Source of the DNA: Gracilaria vermiculophylla
Taxonomy: Eukaryota; Rhodophyta; Florideophyceae; Gracilariales; Gracilariaceae
DNA length: 64,000 nucleotides
Direction: 5' to 3'
Assembly (NCBI GenBank): GCA_019155205.2
Contig: JAHNZQ020000172.1
Coordinates: 2,543,082 to 2,607,081 of the forward strand
Part shown: piece after piece, positions 1 to 9,146 of the stretch
Layout: every line of letters starts with the position of its first letter
Numbering within the stretch: position 1 is the first letter of the stretch
Position numbers and translations under genes: made by a program
Notes under the pieces: generated by a model
Told to the model about the DNA's origin: nothing
Seen by the model: only the letters and a program-made list of their open reading frames with translations
Database searches by the model: none

Positions 1-305
1 TAGGGGCACCCCCAAATGGGGCTAGTGAAGCTAATACTATTCATAACCACGGTTGTGGCAGCCGGGAGCGGATCAAATCCTTATGAAGACTGATTGCGGC
101 ATACCCTCGACGGGCCATTGCACTACAGTTGGCATTTAGTTGTTTGGTTTCAAGTTGTTCGGAGTTCGAAAAATGTGATTCTCTAGCCATAACGGAGGAT
201 GTTGTTGATGTAGTGTTATGATTATGAGACGATTTCTACTTATATGTTATGCAAAAGCCGCTCTACAGTACTACTTTGGCGCGTTTTGTAGGCGTGATAT
301 GAATA

Positions 306-319
306 TGAAACGCACTGTA
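306..319 (-). repeat. Extra solo copy of the transposon terminal repeat
   Basis: TGAAACGCACTGTA is an exact reverse complement of the outer left end at 390-403, lying 70 bases outside the element and facing it. It has the orientation expected of the right end of a second copy. Bases 1-305 show no transposase, so it may be the edge of a deleted neighbour or of a short non-autonomous copy. Confidence 0.65.
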
Positions 320-389
320 CATGGCGATGTTGGCTTCATCGATTGCAATGATACCCCGACTTCTGACGCGAGAAATAATTTCGGCAATA

Positions 390-496
390 TACAGTGCGTT
401 TCAAAAACATAGTATTACCCCTCAAAAGTGGGCCAAAACTGTAATGTAGACTAGATTTTTCACATGGTCTATGTAGAATCGTTTCAAAAACATATG
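390..496 (+). repeat. Left transposon end with two repeat boxes
   Basis: The outer box is 390-411 and the inner box 480-496. Both carry GTTTCAAAAACATA in the same orientation, about 82 bases apart. Paired direct repeats within each end are known from IR/DR members of the Tc1 superfamily, where each box is a transposase binding site. Confidence 0.8.
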
Positions 497-675
497 TATA
501 CCGTCTTCTTTTTAGTAAAAATGGCTCTAGACCCGCCACTTTCCAAGCAAGAACAGCTTCCAATCGATAGGTTGAACGCCGAGAAACATTCTAGCAGTGC
601 TATCGCTAACCATTAAAGCGATCTGGGGTCACAATTGCTACTTTCCTCAATCACCCGAGTCTATATGGCTTACAA

Positions 676-1416
676 CGATCTCCGGGACGCCCAAAGAAGC
701 TCAGCCCAGCCGATAGAAGAGGACCTAAAAGGAATTTGTACAAAAGAAAAGTATCGTGCAAAAAATTGGAAAACATCTCAATCTCGACGTTTCTAAATCT
801 ACCAAATAGAGGCAGATAAACAGAACAAATTTATTTGAATATAAAAAAATGAAAAAACTTTCTTTTTCCAAGACCATCATAAGCAGAAGAGGGTTGAATG
901 GTGTGCTGGAACAGCCTGCTGGAAAAAAGAATGGGAAAACGTTATTTTTACTGATGAAAAAAAGTTCAATTTGGACGGATCAGATTGTTACAAATGTTAT
1001 TGGCACGAACTTTGTAAGGAAAGTCATGACATTTATACCAGGCGTTCAGTTGAAGGCTCTGTAATGGTTTGGGAAGGCATTCTTGAAAAACGACTAAGAG
1101 AAATTGCCTTTATTGAAACAAACATGAATGCGGAAAAGTATAAAAATGTTCTATATAATTATTTGCTCCCGTCTGGTTTATGTTTGCATGAAGAAATTTT
1201 CATTTTTCAACAGGATAATGCGCCTGTACACATTTCATTTTTGATCAAAAATTGGCTACAGGAGTCTAAAGTATCTGTTTTAGAGTGGCCGGCGCGCTCA
1301 CCAGATTTGAACCCAATTGAAAACATTTGAGGACTGCTGGCGATGATGATTTATGCGCATGGAAGGCAATTTCAGACAGTTTTTGAACTCAAAAACTGTA
1401 TTAAAAATTGCTGAAA
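676..1416 (+). pseudogene. Broken Tc1-type transposase
   Basis: The N-terminal part, in one frame near 676-720, reads as the Tc1 helix-turn-helix linker (GRPKKLSPADRR). The catalytic part lies in another frame, open from 845 to 1327. It contains the first catalytic Asp in FTDEKKF (about 950-970), the second in QQDNAPVH (about 1210-1230) and the third acidic residue in SPDLNPIEN (about 1300-1325). There are 34 residues between the second Asp and the Glu, the DD34E spacing of Tc1 rather than the DD34D of mariner. A TGA at 1328-1330 stands where the family has a conserved Trp, and the frame then continues in register. A TAA at 842 and the frame change confirm that no full protein can be made. 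Confidence 0.88.
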
Positions 1417-1545
1417 ATCTTTAACAGTTTCAACTGTAGAAAAGTACATCAATTCGATGCTAAAACGTTGCATTAGCGTTATACAGCAAAAAAGATGCAA
1501 AATAAACTATTGAGCCTCGCGCAGTAAATGTTTGTTGTTGATGAT

Positions 1546-1671
1546 CATATGTTTTTGAAACGCTTTTCTGACTTTAATTTTTTCTGAAACCTATTTTTGT
1601 AGGCGTACAGTATACATCTGGTAGGTTTTTGAGATTTCACAGCATGTCGTATGTTTTTGAAACAGTCTGTA
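1546..1671 (-). repeat. Right transposon end with two repeat boxes
   Basis: The inner box 1546-1562 is the exact reverse complement of 480-496. The outer box 1650-1671 is the reverse complement of the left outer box apart from three positions. The boxes are about 100 bases apart, slightly more than on the left side. Confidence 0.8.
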
Positions 1672-3231
1672 AATTATGGAATACGAATTGTCAAATGATT
1701 TCCTTGTTTTCAAGAACGAGAATTATCTTCAAGAAAATGGATCTCTTGCAGCTCTGACGTTAAGAAAACCCAGAGCATACCAATAAACAAAAAACTTCAA
1801 GATCTTACCGTCAAAAATGCAATGTATGTGTTTGTGTAACAGTCTGGTTGCCTGTATTACTGCAAATGCTCTGCATTCATTCTTGGTAAAGCCCGGCGTG
1901 ATAATGTGGTAATTTATCGTTCTTCTGCGTTGACAGTAGATAGCTTTTTCAGCGTTTATATTACATTCATCCGTCGCTAATTAATGAATACTTCTGAAGA
2001 TTCTTTTGATACACAGATCAAAGTACCATATTCACTTTCTATCGGATGCGCTTCGTACGTTAGCAGCGCCAGTTCTTCCTTTATTACACCATCAAAACGG
2101 TAGATCATTTTTACAGAGTTTACGATAAAACCAATTTCTATAATTATGTGAAAACAAAATTGAGCCTTGTAGAACATTCGCGTAGAAAATATGCGGGCAG
2201 CATATTTGACATGAATGCTCCCGTGCAAATGATTATTGTGTATAAAACATAGCAAAGCAACTAACAATGCAAAACAATAACCGCAGAATAGCAATGCAAG
2301 TGTTGCACTTCTGCCATAATATCTCTGTCTTGACTTTGGGAAGAGCTCACGAACTGGACACAAATGAGCCATGCAAAGCCAAAAAAATAACCTAAAGGAG
2401 AGTCAGTTCGAAACACTACGCTTGCTTTTCTAAAGTATTGGATCGCTCCCCAATGGATTCTTCTAGTGACACGGCGCGATGCTGCAAATCAGTACGTTAA
2501 AGCTGTGGCGAGCGAGATGATTCTTTTCTGCTATACAAACCTGTACAAAGCTTCACACTTGTTATAATAGGAATGTGGTTGGGCAAGCGGAACGGTGATG
2601 TGCGTCATGTATGTTGTAGGCAAATTAAGAGAATTCTACCGGAGATACGTTTGCATTGTACTTGACAATATCTATGAAATTCACGGAGAGACAAGAAATG
2701 CTCGACTCTTTCGCATCTATCATTCCACCGCTGAGCTCAACCCTTCTCGATGATTCTGTGACAAAGTTTAAAAACTGAAAATCATATTGAGAAAGTTGTT
2801 ATGGCTCCGGATGAAGCTATATATACCTATTGCCGTCGGTGTCGGTCGACAAACGAGACGAGTGTTGTACAGCGTCAGGTCGAGAAACAAGAGTTTTAAA
2901 ACATGCGTAGAGCAGCAGTTCATACTCCGCCGAATTCACGACTTGAACCTCAGTGATTCCGAAGCGGACGGTATGAGGGCAGACTCGCTGCATACGCTTT
3001 TTCTGAGAAAAGATTTCTAATGCAAATAAATGTCTTTGTGCCAGTGTGACCCTTTTCTTATTTTACATCTTCATGGGGTTGACCAAGCATAGTCTTTGCT
3101 AGTTTGTTGGGCGCTGTAGGATCGTCTAGGAGTCCATCTTCTCGGGCCCCAGTTATTTGAGCTATATTAGTAAGAAAAAGAAGCATTTAGTATATATATT
3201 TTGTTTTGGCTCCGGTTTTCCATCGGAAAAT
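1672..3231. other. Gene-poor AT-rich stretch before the tRNA
   Basis: No recognisable gene. A 131-codon minus-strand frame at 1977-2372 starts with ATG and has one hydrophobic stretch, and a 77-codon plus frame sits at 2787-3020. Neither resembles a known family and both are short enough to arise by chance. A TATATATATT run lies about 40 bases before the tRNA. Confidence 0.5.
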
Positions 3232-3304
3232 GCCTCCCTAGCTCAGTCGGTAGAGCGACAGACTCTTAATCTGTTGGTCGCGGGTTCGAGCCCCGCGGGA
3301 GGTG
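3232..3304 (+). tRNA. tRNA-Lys (anticodon CTT)
   Basis: A 73-base cloverleaf without intron. The acceptor arm pairs GCCTCCC with GGGAGGT (one G-U pair at the top). The D arm is GCTC/GAGC, the anticodon arm ACAGA/TCTGT around a loop with CTT at 3265-3267, and the T arm GCGGG/CCCGC with loop TTCGAGC. The internal A box (TAGCTCAGTCGG) and B box (GGTTCGAGCC) are intact. A discriminator G follows at 3304, and CCA is not encoded, as expected for a eukaryotic nuclear gene. A short T run about 6 bases downstream could end transcription by RNA polymerase III. Confidence 0.97.
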
Positions 3305-3668
3305 CATACTTTTAGCTCCCGGTGTGAGGCCCTGACTACGCTTCATACAAGGAAAGTGCTCGGCTAGGCTTTAGGCGCGTGTCCAGCGATATTTTGGAGA
3401 TCCCACATCCGGAAATGGACGTGTCATTCGGAGAAGAGATCTCATCCGGGAATATTTTGCTCACGCAAAGCAACACTTCTCGGACGAGAATTTGACCTTG
3501 GTTAACGTTTTTGGCAACGTCCTCGGGAAGATACTGTTCCGAATCGCCCGGGGTGCACGCCGCACGATTAGTATTATTGTGTAGCCGTTGTTGGGTTGAG
3601 CAAGCGCGCGCGATGTGGATGCAGCGCTCCGGTGAATTTAATTGTGTGGGGAAAGTTTACCATAATGC
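3305..3668. other. Spacer between tRNA and the next gene's 3' end
   Basis: Nothing recognisable. It must contain the 3' untranslated region of the minus-strand gene that stops at 3669. Confidence 0.4.
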
Positions 3669-5192
3669 CTATCTGGCTCTTTCGGCTGCCAGGACAGCAG
3701 GCCACAAGTCTTTGGGGTGAATTTTGTACATGAGGCTGCGATGCTCTTCGGCAATGTCGAAAAGACCTCGATACAAGGTCCAGTCGGAATGACTGGATTC
3801 CGAACCTTCGAGAATGTCGTCTTCAACTTCGTGCTGGAGAAAGCTGCTGAGCGCTTGCCGTCTCAGCGGCGATCCCAGGAAGTCCGCCTCAACTGGCTGT
3901 CGGAATTGCAATCTCTGCGCATCGTGTGACGCGAAGAACACAATATTGTGCATTCTGGAGTCGAGCCCGTCGGAGAACGCGCGCACGTTTTTAAAAACAG
4001 ATCTCAGACGCTGGAAAACAAGAGACACGGCCTGAGTCGCCGGAGTCTTCGGGCGCTCAATGGCGCCCACAAAGTTGACTGCGAGCACGCCGTCCGACTT
4101 GAGAACGCGAGAGATGTTGCCGAACATTTGGTGCGAGAACAGCGCAGACGGCATGGTGCCGCCGGTGAACACGTCGTGGATGACGTAGTGGTAAGAGTCA
4201 TCCGGGGCCTTTTCCACAAAGGAGACGGCGTCCTCGACGACAACGGGCACACGGAGGGAAAAGTACTTTTGGGCGTAGCGCGCGACGACCGGGTCGATAT
4301 CCACTGCCGTGACGTTGACTCCGTGCTGCGAAAGGCCGTTTGGCACGACGCCGATGCCAATGCCGATGCACAGCGCCGCGCTGGGTGTGCGGCCGTCGTC
4401 CGTCAAGCGCACCGCCTCGTGGACGTAGAACTGGGAAAAGATGGAGTCCGGGTAGTACCTGGAAGAGTCAAAGTAACCGCCCAAGACGGAGATGTCGGCG
4501 AGCAGCACTCGGTGCCGACCAATGTTTTCGACGACGCTGACGAGGCCGGTCGGGCCGCGCGCCTGCTCAAGCAGGCGGAAAGCGGCGGGCATTGCGGGGG
4601 GCGGCACCAGGGGCGGCAGGCGGGCGAAAAGAAAAGCTGCAACGAAGACGACGAGCAGACGAAATGGGAGACTAATGGTGTCTTTCCTTCGCAGACGGCG
4701 CGCGCGGAAGAAGCGCAACGTAGTCAGCATGGTGGACCTGGCAGCAAAGTGCGTGCACGCTAGCGCAAAGGTCAGCGACGGTAGCAGCGATCGGAAGAGG
4801 TTGGAGGCGCACAGGGGCGGAAAACGGCGCGGTGCGAGAACATGGGCAGCGAAGAACGCGGCGGACGCAGCTGCTGCCGCGATGAAATCGAGGAAGGAGG
4901 CAGAGACAACGAGCGAGGTAAGAACGGAGAGACAGGCTAGCTGGGAAAGCGGCAGAATGGAGGCGCTCAGGGAGGGATACACGGCGACGGGCAGGAAGCA
5001 TATGGGCGGCAGGCGTCTGCGCAGCAGCGCAGCGGCGACGAGGAGGACTGGGGGCAGTGCGACAGACAGGGCGTCCGCCAGGGGAGCCGAGTGCAGGGCG
5101 GGAAGCTCCAAGCGGATTACTTGGAATTGAATGAGGCCGGAAAGCGTGAAGAGAGCACTGAGGGCGGGTCGGATGGAGGAACGATGCTCCAT
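3669..5192 (-). CDS. Polytopic membrane protein with spermidine-synthase-like domain
   Basis: 507 residues from an ATG at 5192. The first about 200 residues are rich in Ala and Leu and form roughly six hydrophobic segments separated by short Arg-rich loops. The rest reads as a polyamine (aminopropyl) transferase fold: GRHRVLLADISVLGGYFD and YYPDSIFSQFYVHEA precede the nucleotide-binding loop GIGIGVVPNG (about residues 275-284), VDIDPVVARYA (about 295) and HDVFTGG. Bacterial membrane proteins with a fused spermidine-synthase-like domain have the same layout. The fold implies use of an S-adenosylmethionine derivative, but the polyamine-site acidic residues cannot be judged by eye, so the substrate is open. 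It shares a 352-base divergent upstream region with the RING gene. Confidence 0.75.
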   Translation of the reverse strand: MEHRSSIRPALSALFTLSGLIQFQVIRLELPALHSAPLADALSVALPPVLLVAAALLRRRLPPICFLPVAVYPSLSASILPLSQLACLSVLTSLVVSASFLDFIAAAAASAAFFAAHVLAPRRFPPLCASNLFRSLLPSLTFALACTHFAARSTMLTTLRFFRARRLRRKDTISLPFRLLVVFVAAFLFARLPPLVPPPAMPAAFRLLEQARGPTGLVSVVENIGRHRVLLADISVLGGYFDSSRYYPDSIFSQFYVHEAVRLTDDGRTPSAALCIGIGIGVVPNGLSQHGVNVTAVDIDPVVARYAQKYFSLRVPVVVEDAVSFVEKAPDDSYHYVIHDVFTGGTMPSALFSHQMFGNISRVLKSDGVLAVNFVGAIERPKTPATQAVSLVFQRLRSVFKNVRAFSDGLDSRMHNIVFFASHDAQRLQFRQPVEADFLGSPLRRQALSSFLQHEVEDDILEGSESSHSDWTLYRGLFDIAEEHRSLMYKIHPKDLWPAVLAAERAR

Positions 5193-5544
5193 GTGGGGGT
5201 GTGAAGCGGCGACTTAAGGTGAATGGCGCGCCACCGGCGGGGTGGCACACGATGTATCGTTGGCTTTGTACGGCGGCGCGCGTCTTTCAGCGGGCGGCAA
5301 TGCCATGGCGAAGACTTGTCGGCGGTGTCGCGCGGCGTAGGGGGCGGCCGCTGCCCCATTGCAAGGGAGCCGAGGCGACAACGAAGCGAAGCCAGCGCGC
5401 GGCGTGCGAATGGGCGCGACCCAAGTGCGCGGCGCTGGTTGGGCGCTCGCCGCAGGAGCCAAAAGGCTGCCAAAGCGGCGGCAGAAGAGCGCTACGTCGC
5501 GAAGGCGCGGAGGCGTTGCCGAGCGCGTGTGGCCGCCCGCGGCA
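5193..5544. promoter_or_regulatory. Divergent upstream region of two head-to-head genes
   Basis: A GC-rich spacer of 352 bases between the start codons of the spermidine-synthase-like gene (minus) and the RING gene (plus). It must hold both promoters and 5' untranslated regions. No clear TATA box is visible. Long open frames on both strands here reflect base composition. Confidence 0.5.
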
Positions 5545-6177
5545 ATGGGGAGGAGAAACACCATCACGTCCGCCGTCGCGTCGTTGGGCTTCTTCGCGCT
5601 GGGCGCCACTCTCGGCGCGCGCCGCGCCCACCGCCGCGTGCGCCCCAGTCGCGCCGCGTGCGCCGACGAGGTCGCCCCCCTCTCGCCGCCGGCCGCCGAC
5701 CCCCCCCTCGCCGCCGCGCTGCCGCTGGACTGTCCCGTCTGCCTCACGGAGCTCGTCCTCCCGCGCGTCGCCCCCTGCGGCCACACCCTCTGCACGTCGT
5801 GCCTGGCCGCCCTCTTCGAGCACCAGCGCCGCCCCGCCTGCCCGGTCTGCCGCAACAAGATCAGGACCGCGCTCGACCGCCTGCCCGTCAATTTTGCTCT
5901 CAAGAGTCTCGTCGACGCTCGCGTCGCCGCCCGAGGACACGCCGCCTGGGACTCATACACCCGCGCCGAAAACGACGCCAGACAGCTGGTGCCCATCGTC
6001 GTCGCCGACGGCGGCGCGCACCAGAGAGCCCATGTCGTCGCCTCCCTCCGCCCTGCCTGGAACTGGTTCAAATGGTCCGTCATCATCGTCACCGAGTTCG
6101 GTGCCTTCCTTGTAAGTCTCAAAGAGGTTTTGGACGCCGCTCCAAATCGCTCTAGGCGATTCCAGCGCGTTGTGTGA
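5545..6177 (+). CDS. RING-finger protein with membrane segments, probable E3 ligase
   Basis: 210 residues from the ATG at 5545; the frame is open further upstream, but only this ATG is followed by a hydrophobic segment (TITSAVASLGFFALGATLG). The zinc-binding core reads CPVC, CGHTLC, SC and CPVCR at about residues 67-108, a C3HC4-type RING. RING proteins usually bring a ubiquitin-conjugating enzyme to a substrate. A second hydrophobic stretch (WNWFKWSVIIVTEFGAFLV) sits near the C terminus. A consensus 5' splice site, GTAAGT, begins at 6111 inside that segment. If used, the last about 20 residues would be replaced and the C tract at 6258-6361 would lie in the intron. The unspliced stop is at 6175-6177. 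The substrate is unknown. Confidence 0.72.
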   Translation: MGRRNTITSAVASLGFFALGATLGARRAHRRVRPSRAACADEVAPLSPPAADPPLAAALPLDCPVCLTELVLPRVAPCGHTLCTSCLAALFEHQRRPACPVCRNKIRTALDRLPVNFALKSLVDARVAARGHAAWDSYTRAENDARQLVPIVVADGGAHQRAHVVASLRPAWNWFKWSVIIVTEFGAFLVSLKEVLDAAPNRSRRFQRVV

Positions 6178-6256
6178 CGCTCGGAGTACCTCTGCTTATT
6201 GCATGTTGCATCTGCTTATTCTTTCGCAATGTGCACCCCTCGCCTGCTGTCTGTTC

Positions 6257-6257
<1 letters not shown>

Positions 6258-6324
<67 letters not shown>

Positions 6325-6326
6325 CG

Positions 6327-6361
<35 letters not shown>
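6258..6361 (+). repeat. Poly-C tract of about 104 bases
   Basis: An almost pure run of C broken only by G at 6324 and 6326. The other strand is a run of G able to form G-quadruplexes. It lies 80 bases after the RING stop codon or inside a possible last intron of that gene. Homopolymers this long are length-unstable and hard to sequence, so the exact length is uncertain. Confidence 0.95.
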
Positions 6362-7488
6362 TTATCCGCGCCGCCCTACCCCGGGTTGCTTCAAGTCTAC
6401 TGTGCGCACCACTACCTCCAATCTCTACTCTTCGTTCAGCCGCTTGGTCGCTCGTCGTCAGTCATATTTACGATTCTCTCGTAGTCAATGTATTTCTCAC
6501 TAACAACGTAATCAACTTGTCTCAGCGGGCACGTGCATGCACATGTTCACTTTGCTTTCGAGTCACCACACAACTGCGCGCGTGGCCAGCAGCCTACAGA
6601 TCACGGCCCGTAGCCCAAATCACTTTGCTTGCAGTGTGCGCCTGTGCACCGCTCTTGTCGTGTGAAGCACGTGATCAGTAACAATTCCGCAAATCCGCAC
6701 GCAAACTCCTATCCGCTCTTTTCTCGGTGGCGCGTCTGTTCAAGTTCGATTATGCTGTTTCTCACACACGTTTTGTGTCTGGGATAAGAGGGCTCTGGCT
6801 CGATGACCGCTCAGCATTGTTCGAGGTGCGCAATATCAATCCGTTAGGACGTACGGCGAGTCAGCCCATTAGACTATCTGCTCCAAGCAACCAGTGTCTT
6901 TTGCGGCGTTACGCGAGAGACGTCAATTTCTACCACCATCTGCGTCTAGAGGTATCATGTACATTATCAGAATTTCTACTGTCGGTAGTGCAACCCTTTG
7001 CCCTTCCGCTTGTGTGCACAGGCGTTTTGTACTATAACAACTAGGGCTTACCATTAGTAGCGCCGTAAACCTTCATCTAGCGCATCGGATTCAAAACTGC
7101 GTGACATATGCCGAATTGTCAGCCGTCCTGGTCTTTTGCGGTGCGTTTTGGAGAGAGTGCGGAGTCCGCCTATTTTTGCACCTGTTGCAAACAGTAACCA
7201 CGTGACCAAGATGTCTCACCTCGTTTCTGCGCAGACGAGTTCAAATCAAAGTCGATGATGCAAGCGACCTTTCCCTTTGTAGAAAGTGAAGCACAGTCAG
7301 CGTTTCAGGTTCATCCCTCGACCACTTGTGATAGACGTATGCGACGGGCGCAGAGTCTGCCTGTCTCCAAACCACCGGGTGCGTTGTACGAGCCGCATCC
7401 CAAAGCGCGGAAAGCGCCCGATGGTCTGCAATCCAGTCGCAGAGCGATGCAAAGGCCGGCGCATTGCGACTAATTACAACGTAAACCG
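6362..7488. other. Spacer upstream of the six-exon gene
   Basis: No supported gene. An 88-codon minus-strand frame at 7241-7507 reads like ordinary protein, but a stop lies three codons before its ATG and it overlaps the first exon of the better supported plus-strand gene. Confidence 0.4.
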
Positions 7489-8276
7489 ATGGACAAATCT
7501 GCTCCATGCCTCGAGTCTATCACAGCAAAGCTGCAAGAGAGCCTTTACGGAAACGCTCTTTTCATCAAAGGCCGAAAGTTTTGTGACCGATGCCAAACCA
7601 ATCCTACGATGTACTCATCCTTATTGCGCTGTCTGTGGTTCATCGCTTCGCGACACATTTTCCGGACGACAGCGAGATTCACGGGAAGTGAGTCCAACGG
7701 TTCTGTGGAGCAATTGCGGTTCATCTCCGCGCCCTTTACCCGCCGTCACCTCCAAATACAGAGGCGCGCAGACGAACCTTGAATGCATGGCCTCGGCAGT
7801 CGACAGTCGTGAGGTATGTCCGTCTCCTTTGCTATTTTACCACCGCCTTTTCTTGCAGCATTGTGGCCTTTTCGACAATTCAAGTTGTGAACGCGCACGT
7901 CACAGGTTCAACAGTACGTCCGCGGAGCAAATAGGGTTGAGCCCATGTTGAGACACTGCACTCGACATAACGTATGGTCTTACAGCATGCCGTATTCGTA
8001 TAGGTCGGAGCCTCAACAGCTGGGATCTCAAAACCAGCGAAGAAGAATGACCAGGATAGTGTTCTGTTGCGGCTTCCGAACTGTGTACGTCTACGAATAT
8101 AAACTAAAACTAATGCTTGCAAAAGAAAGCAAAGAAAGATCGAGGATATTATTGAGCACGCAGTTCCCATCAATGGACAGAACCTCATCCAACAGGAAAG
8201 GGTGAGTTTAACATTGATTTTTTAAAAAACTTTGCACTAGCCGAATGGTACACCGCATCAAGAAAGAAAAGAATAG
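7489..8276 (+). CDS. Six-exon small gene, unknown product
   Basis: A spliced model: exons 7489-7687, 7762-7813, 7859-7913, 8004-8084, 8130-8201 and 8241-8276. The introns are 74, 45, 90, 45 and 39 bases, each starting GTGAGT, GTATGT, GTACGT, GTACGT and GTGAGT and ending in AG. All five junctions keep one reading phase, giving 164 residues from the first ATG after an in-frame stop. The TAG stop is at 8274-8276. The second intron ends in a classic pyrimidine run plus TTGCAG, and the fourth contains a branch-like CTAAT. The product has a Cys-containing N-terminal part, a basic middle and a polar C terminus ending RPNGTPHQERKE. I do not recognise it. The exact 3' sites of introns 3 and 4 were chosen partly because they keep the frame open. 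Confidence 0.45.
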
Positions 8277-8690
8277 ATCCTTGAAAAATCTATATCAATC
8301 ATATAAAAAGCTTGTGCATTCCCGGGTTGCAGCTCACCCGGGATGGTGATCATTTATGGCTTTCCACAAATGCAATTTTGTCCGTTGTAGAACTTCAACT
8401 TTTTTTATCATCTACAAAGTAAGGTTTAACTCTCTTCTTTAAGAGTAATGATTTAATATCACCAAAACGAAATGAAAGCCAGTTGGTCCTCGTGCATTAC
8501 TTCATGTACTTGATTATTTCCTGCTCTCTCCTTCCTGTTCAAATGGCTATTTAAGCACCCGGGCGCTTCGAAGGCCATCTTTTCTGTCAGACCTCACCGC
8601 TCAACCAGCTTCTCAACCAGTTTCCGACTGAAAACAAGTAACCAACTATACACACATATTTCCGTTTGAAAGCAACTAAATCTCAGCATC
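8277..8690. promoter_or_regulatory. Promoter and leader of the secreted-protein gene
   Basis: AT-rich up to about 8540. CTATTTAA at 8547-8554 is a good TATA-box candidate, about 140 bases before the ATG at 8691. The stretch between them would be a leader rich in CAACCAG-type repeats and free of ATG until the start codon. Confidence 0.5.
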
Positions 8691-9146
8691 ATGTCAAAGA
8701 TCAGTATCTTTCTTCTGTTCGTTCTCTTGTTCAATTATTCCGGGTTAGCTTCGTCGGCGCTCGTTGCTGGCCCTAAGATTCATAAAACTGGTCCATCCCA
8801 GATTTTCTCGGCTGGTGGCAAGGACAGAACCCGTACTCGTGCTCTGTCCACTTCCAAAACTCATAATTCCATGCGGCTTGCGACCTGGCCGGAAGTGTCT
8901 CTGAAAGACATTTGCGCACCGGTGATCAAATGTATGTGCCAAGTGGTTCCGGAGCAATACAAAACCGTGGAGATGAAACACATGTGCGAAGGGGAGAAAG
9001 AGATTGAGGATGATGCTTGTGATCTGACGGAGGAGTCTAGATGTTTCTTCAAGTGGTGGATGGAAGATGATGATGATCTGTACTACAACATGGCTCGGGA
9101 CTGCATCCCGTCAATGTTTAAGCACTATGACTGGCAGCTGGCTTAA
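8691..9146 (+). CDS. Secreted cysteine-rich protein, unknown function
   Basis: 151 residues. The start MSKISIFLLFVLLFNYSG is a clear signal peptide with probable cleavage after about residue 22-24, followed by a basic Ser/Thr-rich stretch to about residue 60. The mature half has seven cysteines (in DIC, IKC, MC, HMC, DAC, SRC and RDC) set among acidic residues, ending with WWMEDDDDLYYNMARDC. The spacing suggests disulphide pairing in an extracellular or cell-wall protein, with one Cys left over. No known family comes to mind. The TATA-like promoter, clean start and signal peptide support a real gene. AATAAA at 9441 could be a polyadenylation signal, although it lies nearly 300 bases past the stop. 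Confidence 0.72.
   Translation: MSKISIFLLFVLLFNYSGLASSALVAGPKIHKTGPSQIFSAGGKDRTRTRALSTSKTHNSMRLATWPEVSLKDICAPVIKCMCQVVPEQYKTVEMKHMCEGEKEIEDDACDLTEESRCFFKWWMEDDDDLYYNMARDCIPSMFKHYDWQLA

Larger units (their letters stand above)
390..1671 (+). mobile_element. Degenerate Tc1/mariner DNA transposon
   Basis: An element of about 1.28 kb, the normal size for this superfamily, bounded by TA dinucleotides at 390-391 and 1670-1671, the target these elements duplicate. The left end (TACAGTGCGTTTCAAAAACA) is matched by an inverted copy at 1650-1671 that differs at three internal positions. A second inverted pair lies inside: 480-496 and 1546-1562 are a perfect 17-base inverted repeat sharing the GTTTCAAAAACATA core. 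The interior encodes a broken DD34E transposase. The ends, size and gene agree, so the identification is firm; the copy is dead because of a frameshift and stop codons. Confidence 0.88.

Noticed and set aside
3948..5130. Plus-strand frames of 271 and 212 codons
   Set aside because: They are antisense shadows of the spermidine-synthase-like gene, whose motifs are on the minus strand.
5201..6155. Four further long frames on both strands over the RING gene region
   Set aside because: They are Arg/Pro/Ala-rich chance frames of GC-rich DNA; only the frame with the RING cysteines and membrane segments is protein-like.
6170..6681. Three overlapping poly-proline proteins read through the C tract
   Set aside because: Any frame through poly-C gives poly-Pro; the flanks show no protein character.
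7241..7507. 88-codon minus-strand frame that reads like protein
   Set aside because: It has a stop three codons before its ATG, no partner exon was found, and it overlaps the first exon of the better supported plus-strand spliced gene.
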